Below are positions 7,979 to 15,438 of a stretch of 39,332 bases of DNA, piece by piece; the first letter of the stretch is position 1; each line of letters starts with the position of its first letter. The notes under the pieces were generated by a model. That model did not search any database, was not told the DNA's origin, and saw nothing but the letters and a program-made list of their open reading frames with translations. The stretch is taken from assembly GCF_040605455.1 (NCBI RefSeq), contig NZ_JBEXCV010000080.1, positions 1 through 39,332 of the forward strand. The letters are read 5' to 3'. Source of the DNA: Embleya sp040605455. GTDB lineage: Bacteria; Actinomycetota; Actinomycetes; Streptomycetales; Streptomycetaceae. The translations under genes were made by a program, and so were the position numbers.

Positions 7979-9505
7979 TCAGGCGGGCCCGGGTGCCGGG
8001 TCGCCCTCCTCGACCCAGTCCATCGTGCGCGCCACCGCCTTGCGCCAGTTGCGATACCCCAGGTCGCGGGTGGCGTCGTCCATCCGCGCGGTCCATTCTG
8101 CGGCGCGGTGCCAGTTCGCCCGCAGCGAGTCCAGGTCGGGCCAGTAGCCGACCGCGAGTCCGGCCGCGTACGCCGCGCCCAGTGCGGTGGTCTCGGCCAC
8201 GAACGGGCGGGCCACCGGGGCGTCCAGCACGTCGGCGATGGTCTGCATGAGCAGGTTGTTGGCGGTCATCCCGCCGTCCACCTTGAGCGTGGCGAGCTTG
8301 ACGCCGGAGTCGCGCTCCATCGCGTCCACCACCTCGCGGGTCTGCCACGCGGTGGCCTCCAGGACGGCCCGCGCGATGTGCCCCTTGTTCACGTACGCGG
8401 TCAGGCCGGCGATCACACCGCGTGCGTCCGAGCGCCAGTACGGCGCGAACAGTCCGGAGAAGGCCGGCACGAAGTACGCGCCGCCGTTGTCCTCGACGGT
8501 CAGCGCGAGCGTCTCGATCTCGGCCGCGGTGCTGATCAGTCCCATCTGGTCGCGCATCCACTGCACCAGCGACCCGGTCACCGCGATCGAGCCTTCCAGC
8601 GCGTAGACCGGCGCGTCCTTGCCGAGCCGGTAGGCGACCGTGCTGAGCAGGCCGTGGTGCGACTGCACGATCCGCGATCCGGTGTTGATCAGCAGGAAGC
8701 TGCCGGTGCCGTAGGTGCTCTTGGCCTCGCCCTCCTCGAAGCACGTCTGCCCGAACAGCGCGGCCTGCTGGTCGCCCAGCGCGGAGGCGACCGGGACGCC
8801 CTCCAGGATGCCTCGGGCGGTGCCGTACACCTCGGCGGAGGAGCGGATCTCGGCCAGCAACGAACGCGGCACGTCCATCGCGCGCAGGATCCGGTCGTCC
8901 CAGTCCAGCGTCTCCAGGTTCATCAACATCGTGCGCGAGGCGTTGGTGACGTCGGTGACGTGCACGCCGCCGTCCGGGCCGCCGGTGAGGTTCCACACCA
9001 CCCACGACTCCATCGTGCCGAACAGGATGTCGCCCCGATCGGCCCGCTCACGCAGCCCCTCGACGTTGTCGAGCAGCCAGCGGATCTTGGGTCCGGCGAA
9101 GTAGCTGGCCAACGGCAGCCCGGTCTCCACCCGGAAGCGGTCCTGGCCGACGTTGCCGCCCAGTTCGCGGCACAGCGCGTCGGTGCGGGTGTCCTGCCAC
9201 ACGATCGCGTTGTGCACCGGCACACCGGTGTGGCGGTCCCACAGCACGGTGGTCTCGCGCTGATTGGTGATGCCCAGTGCGCGGATCTGCTCACGACGGA
9301 TGCCCGCCTGGGCGAGCGCGCCGGCGACCACCGCCTGCACCACGCTCCAAATCTCGGCGGCGTCGTGCTCGACCCAGCCCGGGCGCGGGAAGATCTGCCG
9401 GTGCTCGCGCTGGTCGACGGCGACGATGCGCCCGTCCGCGCCGAAGATGATGCATCGGCTGGACGTGGTGCCCTGGTCGATCGCGGCGATGTAGGTGTCG
9501 GACAT
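7979..9505 (-). CDS. glpK: glycerol kinase
   Basis: 508 aa, full length for GlpK (about 500). ATG at 9505 (MSDTYIAAIDQGTTSS). It phosphorylates glycerol to sn-glycerol 3-phosphate with ATP in the cytoplasm. FGGY-kinase hallmarks are present: the N-terminal phosphate-binding DQGTTSSR, the substrate-region WDRHTGVPVHNAIVWQDTR, YGTGSFLLINTG, and the C-terminal adenosine-site segment LKVDGGMTANNLLMQ. It lies 59 nt downstream of glpF on the same strand, so they form a glpF-glpK operon. The adjacent GylR-type regulator and glpD complete glycerol catabolism. The convergent hairpin at 7919-7960 ends the operon. Confidence 0.97.
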   Translation of the reverse strand: MSDTYIAAIDQGTTSSRCIIFGADGRIVAVDQREHRQIFPRPGWVEHDAAEIWSVVQAVVAGALAQAGIRREQIRALGITNQRETTVLWDRHTGVPVHNAIVWQDTRTDALCRELGGNVGQDRFRVETGLPLASYFAGPKIRWLLDNVEGLRERADRGDILFGTMESWVVWNLTGGPDGGVHVTDVTNASRTMLMNLETLDWDDRILRAMDVPRSLLAEIRSSAEVYGTARGILEGVPVASALGDQQAALFGQTCFEEGEAKSTYGTGSFLLINTGSRIVQSHHGLLSTVAYRLGKDAPVYALEGSIAVTGSLVQWMRDQMGLISTAAEIETLALTVEDNGGAYFVPAFSGLFAPYWRSDARGVIAGLTAYVNKGHIARAVLEATAWQTREVVDAMERDSGVKLATLKVDGGMTANNLLMQTIADVLDAPVARPFVAETTALGAAYAAGLAVGYWPDLDSLRANWHRAAEWTARMDDATRDLGYRNWRKAVARTMDWVEEGDPAPGPA

Positions 9506-9564
9506 GGCTCCTCTTCCGAAGGATCCGAGGGAAAAGTCGGGGTCGGTGTGTGCGGGCGCGGACC

Positions 9565-10275
9565 TCAGAACGCGAGCCGGTACAGCCCGCCGGCCGCCAG
9601 CCCGCCCAGGGTCGGGCCGACCACGGGGACCCACGCGTAGGCCCAGTCCGAGCCGCCCTTCTTGGGGATGGGCAGCAGCGAGTGTGCCAGGCGCGGCCCG
9701 AGATCGCGGACCGGATTGATGGCGTAGCCGGTCGGACCGCCCAGCGACAGGCCGATGCCCACCACCAGGAGTGCGGTCATCAGGATGCCGGTACCGGAGA
9801 GGGCGAGCCCGTCGGTCAGGCCCTGGGTGAGGATCACGATGACCAGCACGGTGGTGGCGATCGTCTCGGTGATCACGTTCTGCACCGGGTTGCGGATTTC
9901 CGGCGAGGTGGCGAACACTGCGAGCACCGGTTCACCGTGCTCCTTGAACTGACCCAGATAGGTGGCCCAGGCCAGCACGGCGCCGATCACCGCGCCGGTG
10001 AACTGCCCGGCGAGGTAGACCGGCACCTTGTCCCATTCTCCGGTCTTGACGGCTATGCCGAACGTGACGGCGGGATTGAGATGCGCGCCGGACAGCGACA
10101 CGCTCGCGTATGCCCCGGCCAGGACCGCGAAGCCCCAGCCGAAGGTGATCGCCAGCCAGCCCGCGTTCTGCGCCTTGGACCGGTTCAGGGTGACCGCCGC
10201 GCACACGCCGACGCCCAGGAGCAGCAGGATGGCCGTACCCAGGGTCTCGCCGATGAAGATCTTGTCGCTCGTCAC
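9565..10275 (-). CDS. glpF: glycerol facilitator (aquaporin/MIP family)
   Basis: 236 aa. GTG at 10275 is chosen because AAGGGG lies 10 nt upstream and the protein then begins MTSDKIFIGETLGTAILL, at the first membrane helix. It has six hydrophobic helices and two half-helix loops. The first pore motif is canonical (SGAHLNPAVTF, near residue 67); the second reads GYAINPVRDLGPR (near 186), NPV instead of NPA, but it keeps the selectivity-filter Arg. The extra residues around the second motif fit a glyceroporin rather than a water-only aquaporin. It passively admits glycerol for the co-transcribed glycerol kinase. Expression is presumably controlled by the divergent GylR-type regulator. Confidence 0.93.
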   Translation of the reverse strand: MTSDKIFIGETLGTAILLLLGVGVCAAVTLNRSKAQNAGWLAITFGWGFAVLAGAYASVSLSGAHLNPAVTFGIAVKTGEWDKVPVYLAGQFTGAVIGAVLAWATYLGQFKEHGEPVLAVFATSPEIRNPVQNVITETIATTVLVIVILTQGLTDGLALSGTGILMTALLVVGIGLSLGGPTGYAINPVRDLGPRLAHSLLPIPKKGGSDWAYAWVPVVGPTLGGLAAGGLYRLAF

Positions 10276-10727
10276 AACAACACGGCCCCTTCTTGACTGC
10301 ACGGATGGGACGGCGCCGGGATGCGGCGCCGGACGGACGCACGGCACGCACGCCGGGATCGACGCGCCGTGCGGGGATGCGGGAATCCGCTCCGCATCAG
10401 GGCGGGCGGGGGGAGACCGCCGTTGCGGTGCCGTGGAGTACGCACGCCGGGTGGATCCCGATCGCACTCGGATCGCAACCGTTGGCCCGGTCCGTTCGAT
10501 CTGGCAGACGACTCTGACTGGCATTCGACATTGACGACCGCTGTCCGGCAGTGTTCTCTGCGGGTTGCGCCGCCGTCAAGAGTCCGTGAACATCTCGTTT
10601 CCGACCCTGCCCGCGAGCGCCGGGCCCGGCGGGCGGGCGGTGGGCCCGATCGGCATGCGTACGACCGCTGTTCTACATTGCCAACCCGATCTTCATTGCC
10701 AACCTGATCTTCGATGGAGGAGTTGGT
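10276..10727. promoter_or_regulatory. divergent control region between glpF-glpK and the GylR-type regulator
   Basis: 452 bp with no convincing gene. It holds TTCGACATTG at 10524-10533, which recurs nearly identically (TTCGACAATG) before glpD. Next to the regulator start is a tandem 18-bp repeat, listed separately. These are candidate GylR-type sites for autoregulation and for glpF-glpK control. Confidence 0.55.
10677..10712 (+). repeat. tandem 18-bp repeat just upstream of the GylR-type gene, likely operator
   Basis: CATTGCCAACCCGATCTT (10677-10694) is followed directly by CATTGCCAACCTGATCTT (10695-10712), with one mismatch. It ends about 15 bp before the ATG, immediately upstream of the GGAGGAG ribosome site. 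The CATTGCC half recurs inverted before glpD (GGCAATG, 11613-11619). Confidence 0.6.
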
Positions 10728-11495
10728 ATGCCCGGTCCCATCCAGTCGCTCGAACGCGCAGCGGCGATCCTGCGGCTGCTCGCCGGCGGCGAACGGCGCT
10801 TCGGCCTGAGCGAGGTGGCCACCACCCTGGGTCTGGCGAAGGGCACCGCGCACGGCATCCTGCGCACGCTCCACCAGGAGGGGTTCGTCGAACAGGACGC
10901 CAAGAGCGGCAAGTACCAGCTCGGCGCCGAACTGCTCCGACTGAGCAGTTCCTACCTCGACGTGCACGAGTTGCGCGCCCGGGCCCTGGTCTGGGCCGAC
11001 GACCTGGCTCGCGCCAGCGGCGAGAGCGTACGCATCGGGGTGCTGCACAAGGGCGGTGTGCTGGTCATCCACCACGTCTTCCGACCGGACGACAGCCGTC
11101 AGGTGCTGGAGATCGGCGCGATGTTGCCGCTGCACTCCACCGCGTGGGGCAAGGTGCTGCTCGCGGTGGACCCGGCGGCTCGCGCCGAGCTGAACGAGAG
11201 CGATCCGGTCGCCTTCACCGCCCGCACGCTGACCGATCCGGCCGCGATGGACGCGGAGAGCGTGACGGTGCGCGAGCGCGGCTGGGCGTGCGACATCGAG
11301 GAGTCGGTCCTGGGTCTGGCGGCCATCGCCGCGCCGATCCGGGACCGGCGCGGCACGCCGCTGGGCGCGGTGGGCATCAGCGGCGCGGTGGAGCGGATCG
11401 TCGCGGACGGCGCGCCGCGCGCCACGCTGGTGGCCTCGGTCCGGGACGCGGCGCGCGCCATCTCGCGCGACCTGGGTGCGACTTTCCCGTACTGA
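10728..11495 (+). CDS. gylR: IclR-family glycerol regulator (GylR type)
   Basis: 255 aa, the length of Streptomyces GylR. ATG at 10728 has GGAGGAG 6-7 nt upstream. The N-terminal winged helix-turn-helix (about residues 5-65) contains SLERAAAILRLLAGGERR and LSEVATTLGLAKGTAHGILR. The C-terminal IclR effector domain (about 80-250) has IGVLHKGGVLVIHHVF, LPLHSTAWGKVLLA and GWACDIEESVLGLAAIAAPI. Its position between glpF-glpK and glpD is the basis for the GylR call: it should repress the glycerol genes until glycerol or glycerol 3-phosphate is present. Autoregulation through the tandem 18-bp repeat is likely. Confidence 0.9.
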   Translation: MPGPIQSLERAAAILRLLAGGERRFGLSEVATTLGLAKGTAHGILRTLHQEGFVEQDAKSGKYQLGAELLRLSSSYLDVHELRARALVWADDLARASGESVRIGVLHKGGVLVIHHVFRPDDSRQVLEIGAMLPLHSTAWGKVLLAVDPAARAELNESDPVAFTARTLTDPAAMDAESVTVRERGWACDIEESVLGLAAIAAPIRDRRGTPLGAVGISGAVERIVADGAPRATLVASVRDAARAISRDLGATFPY

Positions 11496-11512
11496 GGTCT
11501 CGATACCGCCTC

Positions 11513-11549
11513 GTATCCGACGCCCGTCCCGGGGTCCCGCGTCGGGTAC
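11513..11549 (+). terminator. hairpin terminator after the GylR-type gene
   Basis: GTATCCGACGC (11513-11523) pairs with GCGTCGGGTAC (11539-11549), 11 bp with one wobble pair. It starts 17 nt after the stop and separates the regulator from glpD. Confidence 0.5.
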
Positions 11550-11612
11550 GGACCGGTCCGGGACGTAATCCGACCCTCGCTCCGACCGGCGGCACTTGAC
11601 CGCTGCCCGACC

Positions 11613-11661
11613 GGCAATGAAAACTGTCGTTCATCGTTCGACAATGCCGACCACATAGATT
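11613..11661 (+). promoter_or_regulatory. glpD promoter/operator region
   Basis: Contains GGCAATG (inverted copy of the CATTGCC seen before the regulator), TTCGACAATG at 11637-11646 (one mismatch from the site before glpF) and a -10-like TAGATT at 11656-11661. It starts about 105 bp upstream of the glpD ATG. It is probably regulated by the GylR-type protein. Confidence 0.45.
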
Positions 11662-11718
11662 CGAATCGGGACCCCGTCCCACCGCTCCGCAGCCGGCCCA
11701 GTGGAAAGAAGACGCGTG

Positions 11719-13293
11719 ATGAGCACCGCCACGGATCCGACCGTTCCCGTTCGTGCCCACAGCCGTGCCGAACTTTCGCGCGGCACCCACGACCTGCTCG
11801 TCATCGGTGGCGGCATCCTCGGCACGGCGGTGGCCTGGACCGCGGCCCAGACCGGACTGCGCGTGGCCATGGTCGACGCCGGCGACTTCGCCGGCGCCAC
11901 CTCGTCCGCGTCGTCCAAGCTCGTGCACGGCGGCCTGCGCTACCTCCAGACCGGCAACCTCAAGCTGGTCGCGGAGAACCACCGCGAACGCCGCACGCTG
12001 GCCCGCGACGTGGCCCCGCATCTGGTCCGACCGCTGTCCTTCCTGGTCCCGGTCTACAAGGACGGCCCGCACGGCTCGGCCAAGCTCGGCGCCGGCGTGT
12101 TCCTGTACTCGGCCCTGTCCGCCTTCGGCGACGGGATGGGCAAGGTGATCGGCCGAGAGCACGCGCTCGAACTCGTCCCGGCCCTGCGCAAGGACGGCCT
12201 GCGCCGCGCCGCCGTGTACGGCGACCACCAGATGAACGACAGCCGGGTCGCGGTGACCACCGTGCGCGCGGCGGTCGAGGCCGGCGCGGTCGTGCTCAAC
12301 CACGCCGAGGTGGTCGGTCTGCGCAAGGACGCAGGCGGCCGGGTCACCGGCGCCGAACTGCGCGACCGGCTCGACGGCGCCGAGTTCGGCGTGAACGCGC
12401 GCGTGGTGCTGAACGCGACCGGCCCGTGGGTGGACCACCTGCGCCGGATGGAGGACCCGACGGCCGAGCCGAGCATCCGGCTGTCCAAGGGCGTGCACCT
12501 GGTGCTGCGCCAGCAGCAGCCGTGGCGGGCCGCGTTGACCATCCCGATCGACAAGTACCGGGTCTCCTTCGCGATTCCGTGGGAGGAGCACCTGCTGCTC
12601 GGCACCACCGACGAGGCGTACGAGGGCGACCCCGGCAAGGTCTCGCCCACCGAGGCCGACATCGCGCAGATCCTGGACGAGGCGGGCAGCGCGGTCGACC
12701 CGGCGCAGCTGCGCCGCGAGGACATCACCTACGCGTTCGCCGGTCTGCGGGTCCTGCCCGGCGGGGCGGGTGCCACGAGCGAGGCCAAGCGGGAGACCGT
12801 GGTCACCGAGGGGCGCGGCGGCATGTTGTCGGTGGCGGGCGGCAAGTGGACCACCTACCGGCACATCGGCCGTACCGTGCTGGACAAGCTGGCCAAGGCC
12901 GGCGTCGTGGCCCTGGAGCAGGACATGGCGACCCCGCTGCGTCGGGTGGCACTGCCGGGCTCGGCGAACCCCGAGGCGGTGGCACACCGACTGCTCGGCG
13001 AGGCCACCGCCGAGGACGGCGTGGACCCGGTGGTGGCCCGCCACCTCGCGTCGCACTACGGCAACCTCGCCTACGACCTGGCCGCGCTGGTGCGCACCGA
13101 CCGCGAACTCGGCGAGCGGATCCACCCGGACGGGCCGGACATCTGGGCCCAGGTCGCCTACGCGCGCGACCACGAGTGGGCAATGACGGTGGACGACGTG
13201 CTACGGCGCCGGACCACGGTGACCATTCGCGGTCTGGACACCCCCGAGGTGCGCTCCCGGATCGAGAAGCTGCTGGCGGCCGGGCCGAGCTGA
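11719..13293 (+). CDS. glpD: aerobic glycerol-3-phosphate dehydrogenase (FAD)
   Basis: 524 aa. ATG at 11719 is preferred over an in-frame GTG at 11701, because GGAAAGAAG (11703-11711) is then correctly placed as ribosome site. It oxidises sn-glycerol 3-phosphate to dihydroxyacetone phosphate, passing electrons to the quinone pool at the membrane. The N-terminal FAD fold is DLLVIGGGILGTAVAWTAA, followed by the GlpD signature SSKLVHGGLRYLQTGNLKL. VVLNATGPWVDHLR, IPWEEHLLLGTTDEAYEGD and MLSVAGGKWTTYRHI complete the DAO-type domain. A C-terminal alpha-helical domain (DHEWAMTVDDVLRRRTT) is typical of GlpD. It is the third step of the glycerol regulon with glpF and glpK. Confidence 0.96.
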   Translation: MSTATDPTVPVRAHSRAELSRGTHDLLVIGGGILGTAVAWTAAQTGLRVAMVDAGDFAGATSSASSKLVHGGLRYLQTGNLKLVAENHRERRTLARDVAPHLVRPLSFLVPVYKDGPHGSAKLGAGVFLYSALSAFGDGMGKVIGREHALELVPALRKDGLRRAAVYGDHQMNDSRVAVTTVRAAVEAGAVVLNHAEVVGLRKDAGGRVTGAELRDRLDGAEFGVNARVVLNATGPWVDHLRRMEDPTAEPSIRLSKGVHLVLRQQQPWRAALTIPIDKYRVSFAIPWEEHLLLGTTDEAYEGDPGKVSPTEADIAQILDEAGSAVDPAQLRREDITYAFAGLRVLPGGAGATSEAKRETVVTEGRGGMLSVAGGKWTTYRHIGRTVLDKLAKAGVVALEQDMATPLRRVALPGSANPEAVAHRLLGEATAEDGVDPVVARHLASHYGNLAYDLAALVRTDRELGERIHPDGPDIWAQVAYARDHEWAMTVDDVLRRRTTVTIRGLDTPEVRSRIEKLLAAGPS

Positions 13294-13316
13294 CGCGCGG
13301 GGCGCCCGACCGCCTC

Positions 13317-13380
13317 GGGGCCGGCGCCGCGACCGGCGCCCGGGGGGCGGTTCTCGGGGGCGCTTCTCGGGGGGCGGTCC
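13317..13380 (+). repeat. G-run repeat after glpD
   Basis: Four runs of four to six G (13317-13320, 13342-13347, 13356-13360, 13369-13374). The last three are embedded in degenerate copies of CGGGGGGCGGTTCT. It could form a G-quadruplex on the coding strand. It may end glpD transcription or insulate the next promoter (inference). Confidence 0.4.
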
Positions 13381-13420
13381 GGCCGGCGATGCCGGGTCGG
13401 TACGTTCGAAACTCGTCCGG

Positions 13421-13457
13421 CGATTTCCGTTATCCGCGCCGCCCCGGGGGCTCTCCC
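13421..13457 (+). promoter_or_regulatory. 37-bp promoter-like element, copy 1 (sigma-CAP fusion gene)
   Basis: CGATTTCCGTTATCC (13421-13435), 13 nt, then GGCTCTCCC (13449-13457). Both blocks and the exact 13-nt spacing recur at 15344-15380 before the CAP lipoprotein. This copy ends 56 nt before the start codon. The spacing is compatible with a two-box promoter, perhaps read by the sigma domain encoded just downstream. Confidence 0.6.
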
Positions 13458-13513
13458 GAGTGGCGGATGGACGGGAGCGGGCCCGTCACGCCGGTCGAGG
13501 AAAGTGGACGTAC

Positions 13514-15217
13514 GTGGACAACGAGCACAACACCGCCCTGGTCGTCGCGGCCCAGGGCGGTGATCTGCGTGCCCGCGATCGACTCGTGGCCGACTGGTTG
13601 CCTCTGGTGTACAACATCGTCGGCCGGGCGCTGAACGGGCACGCGGACGTCGACGACGTGGTGCAGGAGACCATGCTCTGCGCGGTGTCCGGCCTCGACG
13701 GCCTGCGCGATCCGGAGCGCTTCCGGTCCTGGCTGGTGGCCATCGCGATCAATCAGGTGCGCCGCCGGCACGCCCGCCGCGCGACCACCACACCGCTCGA
13801 CGAGATCGCCGAATACCCGGACCCGGCAGCCGACTTCGCCGACCTGACCATCCTGCGGCTGGGCCTGTCCGGGCAGCGCCGCGACGTCGCCGAGGCGACC
13901 CGCTGGCTGGACCCGGACACCCGCGAACTGCTCGCCCTGTGGTGGTTGGAGGCGGCCGGCACGCTGACCCGGGCCGAACTCGCCGCGGCCCTGGACCTGC
14001 CTGCGGCACACGTGGCGGTCCGAGTCCAGCGCATGAAGGAGCAGTTGGAGGCGGCCCGCGTGGTGGTCCGCGCACTCGCCGCCGCCCCCCGCTGTGCGGA
14101 GGCGATCACGCTGCTCGCGGCCTGGGACGGACGGCCGACCCCGCTGTGGCGCAAGCGCATCTCCCGCCACGCCCGCGCATGCGGCGCGTGCGGCGCGCAT
14201 CGGTACGACCTGGCGCCGGTCGAGGGCCTGCTCGCGGGCCTGGCCCTGCTGCCGCCCACCGCCGTGCTGCTGCACCTGCTCACCCGGGGCCCATGGGCGG
14301 CGACGGGAGCAACGACCCCGCTCGCCGACCCGAGCGCGGTCGCCCAAGCGGTTTCGATGGGCGGCCCGGGCCCCATGGGCGGGCCGGGCCCGATGAGTGG
14401 GCCGGGCCCGATGAGTGGGCCGGGCCCGATGAGTGGGCCGGGCCCGGGCAGCGTGCCGGGCCCGCCTACCCACCCGGGCCCGTCCGGCGCCACCGATCCG
14501 GCCGTCGCGCCGCCCGGGAGCGGCTCGGCTCCACCCGGCCATGCCGCGCCGCGTCCGGCCCGCCGACCCCGCCGGCTCGCGTCCGGCGCCGCCGCGATCG
14601 GCCTGGTCGTCCTGGCCGCGGTCGTCATCGTCGACCGCCCCCACCACGACCCACCGACCCCAAGCACGCCCACCGCGAAGCCGCCGGTCGTCGACGCCGC
14701 CTCGGCGCCCTCCATATCGCCCCCCGGCGAGCCGTCGCCGGCCACCGCGCCATCCACCGCCCCGCCGCCCTCGACAGAGGTTCCGACGGAGCCCCCGGCC
14801 ACTCGCTCGACCGCCTCCGCCGACCCCAGGCCCCGGCTCGAACGCGCCGTCGTCGACCTGGTCAACGCCGCCCGGGCCGAGCACGGTTGTGCCCCGGTCC
14901 GGGTCGACGATCGGCTGCGGAGCGCCGCCCGCAAACACTCCGACGACATGCTCGCCCGGCGGTTCTACGACCACCTGAACCCGGACGGGGTAGGCGCCGA
15001 CGGTCGGATCACCGCCGCCGGCTACCGGTGGCGGAAGTGGGGCGAGAACCTCGATCGGGGTCGGTCGGACGCCGCGCACGTGGTCGCGCAGTGGCTGGCC
15101 AGTCCGATCCATCGGGACAACATCCTCGATTGCGGCTTCACCGACATCGGCGTCGGCGCCACGGTCGGCCCGGGCGGAACGACCTGGTGGACCCAGGTGT
15201 TCGCGACGCCGGCGTGA
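13514..15217 (+). CDS. fusion protein: ECF sigma factor, ZAS anti-sigma motif, membrane helix and extracellular CAP/SCP domain
   Basis: 567 aa in one unbroken frame. GTG at 13514 follows GAGGAAAG by 9 nt. Residues 5-85 are ECF region 2 (DVDDVVQETMLCAVSGLDGL, then RFRSWLVAIAINQVRRRH). Residues about 130-185 are region 4-like. C194, then H219-x3-C223-x2-C226, reproduces the four-ligand spacing of zinc anti-sigma (ZAS) proteins such as RsrA. Residues 282-317 are six copies of a Gly-Pro hexapeptide. A membrane helix lies at about 356-375 (AAAIGLVVLAAVVIV), then a Pro/Thr/Ser-rich stalk. Residues about 442-567 are a CAP/SCP (YkwD-like) domain with RKHSDDML, YDHLNPDG, KWGENL and SPIHRDNIL, plus two Cys that could pair. 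A second hydrophobic stretch at about 234-255 leaves the topology uncertain. It is presumably a membrane-tethered, self-inhibited sigma factor with an extracellular sensor, analogous to ECF groups carrying membrane C-terminal extensions. Activation would need proteolysis (inference). Confidence 0.85.
   Translation: MDNEHNTALVVAAQGGDLRARDRLVADWLPLVYNIVGRALNGHADVDDVVQETMLCAVSGLDGLRDPERFRSWLVAIAINQVRRRHARRATTTPLDEIAEYPDPAADFADLTILRLGLSGQRRDVAEATRWLDPDTRELLALWWLEAAGTLTRAELAAALDLPAAHVAVRVQRMKEQLEAARVVVRALAAAPRCAEAITLLAAWDGRPTPLWRKRISRHARACGACGAHRYDLAPVEGLLAGLALLPPTAVLLHLLTRGPWAATGATTPLADPSAVAQAVSMGGPGPMGGPGPMSGPGPMSGPGPMSGPGPGSVPGPPTHPGPSGATDPAVAPPGSGSAPPGHAAPRPARRPRRLASGAAAIGLVVLAAVVIVDRPHHDPPTPSTPTAKPPVVDAASAPSISPPGEPSPATAPSTAPPPSTEVPTEPPATRSTASADPRPRLERAVVDLVNAARAEHGCAPVRVDDRLRSAARKHSDDMLARRFYDHLNPDGVGADGRITAAGYRWRKWGENLDRGRSDAAHVVAQWLASPIHRDNILDCGFTDIGVGATVGPGGTTWWTQVFATPA
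14357..14464 (+). repeat. in-frame 18-bp tandem repeat encoding a Gly-Pro linker
   Basis: Six units of 18 bp. Three are identical (ATGAGTGGGCCGGGCCCG at 14393, 14411 and 14429); the outer three are variants. Each encodes MSGPGP or a relative (MGGPGP, GSVPGP). The unit keeps the reading frame, so copy number can vary without breaking the gene. It lies between the ZAS motif and the membrane helix. Confidence 0.9.
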
Positions 15218-15302
15218 CGCGCGCGATCGGCCCATGCCCTCGTTCTGCGTGCCCGGCCCCGCGCTCGACCACGGCCCACCCGATCGGCCGAGCCGACTCC
15301 CA

Positions 15303-15354
15303 CGAAACCCCGCGCCGATTTCCGTTCCGACGAAACCCCGCGCCGATTTCCGTT
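15303..15354 (+). repeat. tandem 24-bp direct repeat before the CAP lipoprotein gene
   Basis: Two identical 24-bp copies (15303-15326 and 15331-15354), each running from CGAAACCCC to GATTTCCGTT, separated by 4 nt. The second overlaps the first block of the 37-bp promoter-like element, so that box has been partly duplicated. Confidence 0.85.
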
Positions 15355-15380
15355 ATCCACCCGCGCCCCGCGGCTCTCCC
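15344..15380 (+). promoter_or_regulatory. 37-bp promoter-like element, copy 2 (CAP lipoprotein gene)
   Basis: CGATTTCCGTTATCC (15344-15358), 13 nt, then GGCTCTCCC (15372-15380). Same blocks and spacing as 13421-13457. It ends 58 nt before the start codon, against 56 nt in copy 1. Confidence 0.6.
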
Positions 15381-15438
15381 AGGTGTCCCCGGCGTTCGTG
15401 CCGGTCGACGAGCCGTACCTTTCGAGGAGTTGCGCATC

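Noticed and set aside
14357..14464. Regular 18-bp repeats considered as a CRISPR or regulatory array
   Set aside because: No spacers; the units are contiguous, in frame and encode a Gly-Pro linker.
13514..15217. Sigma and CAP parts considered as two genes joined by an assembly error
   Set aside because: The frame is continuous through the linker, membrane helix and stalk, codon use is even, and there is no start signal before the CAP part.
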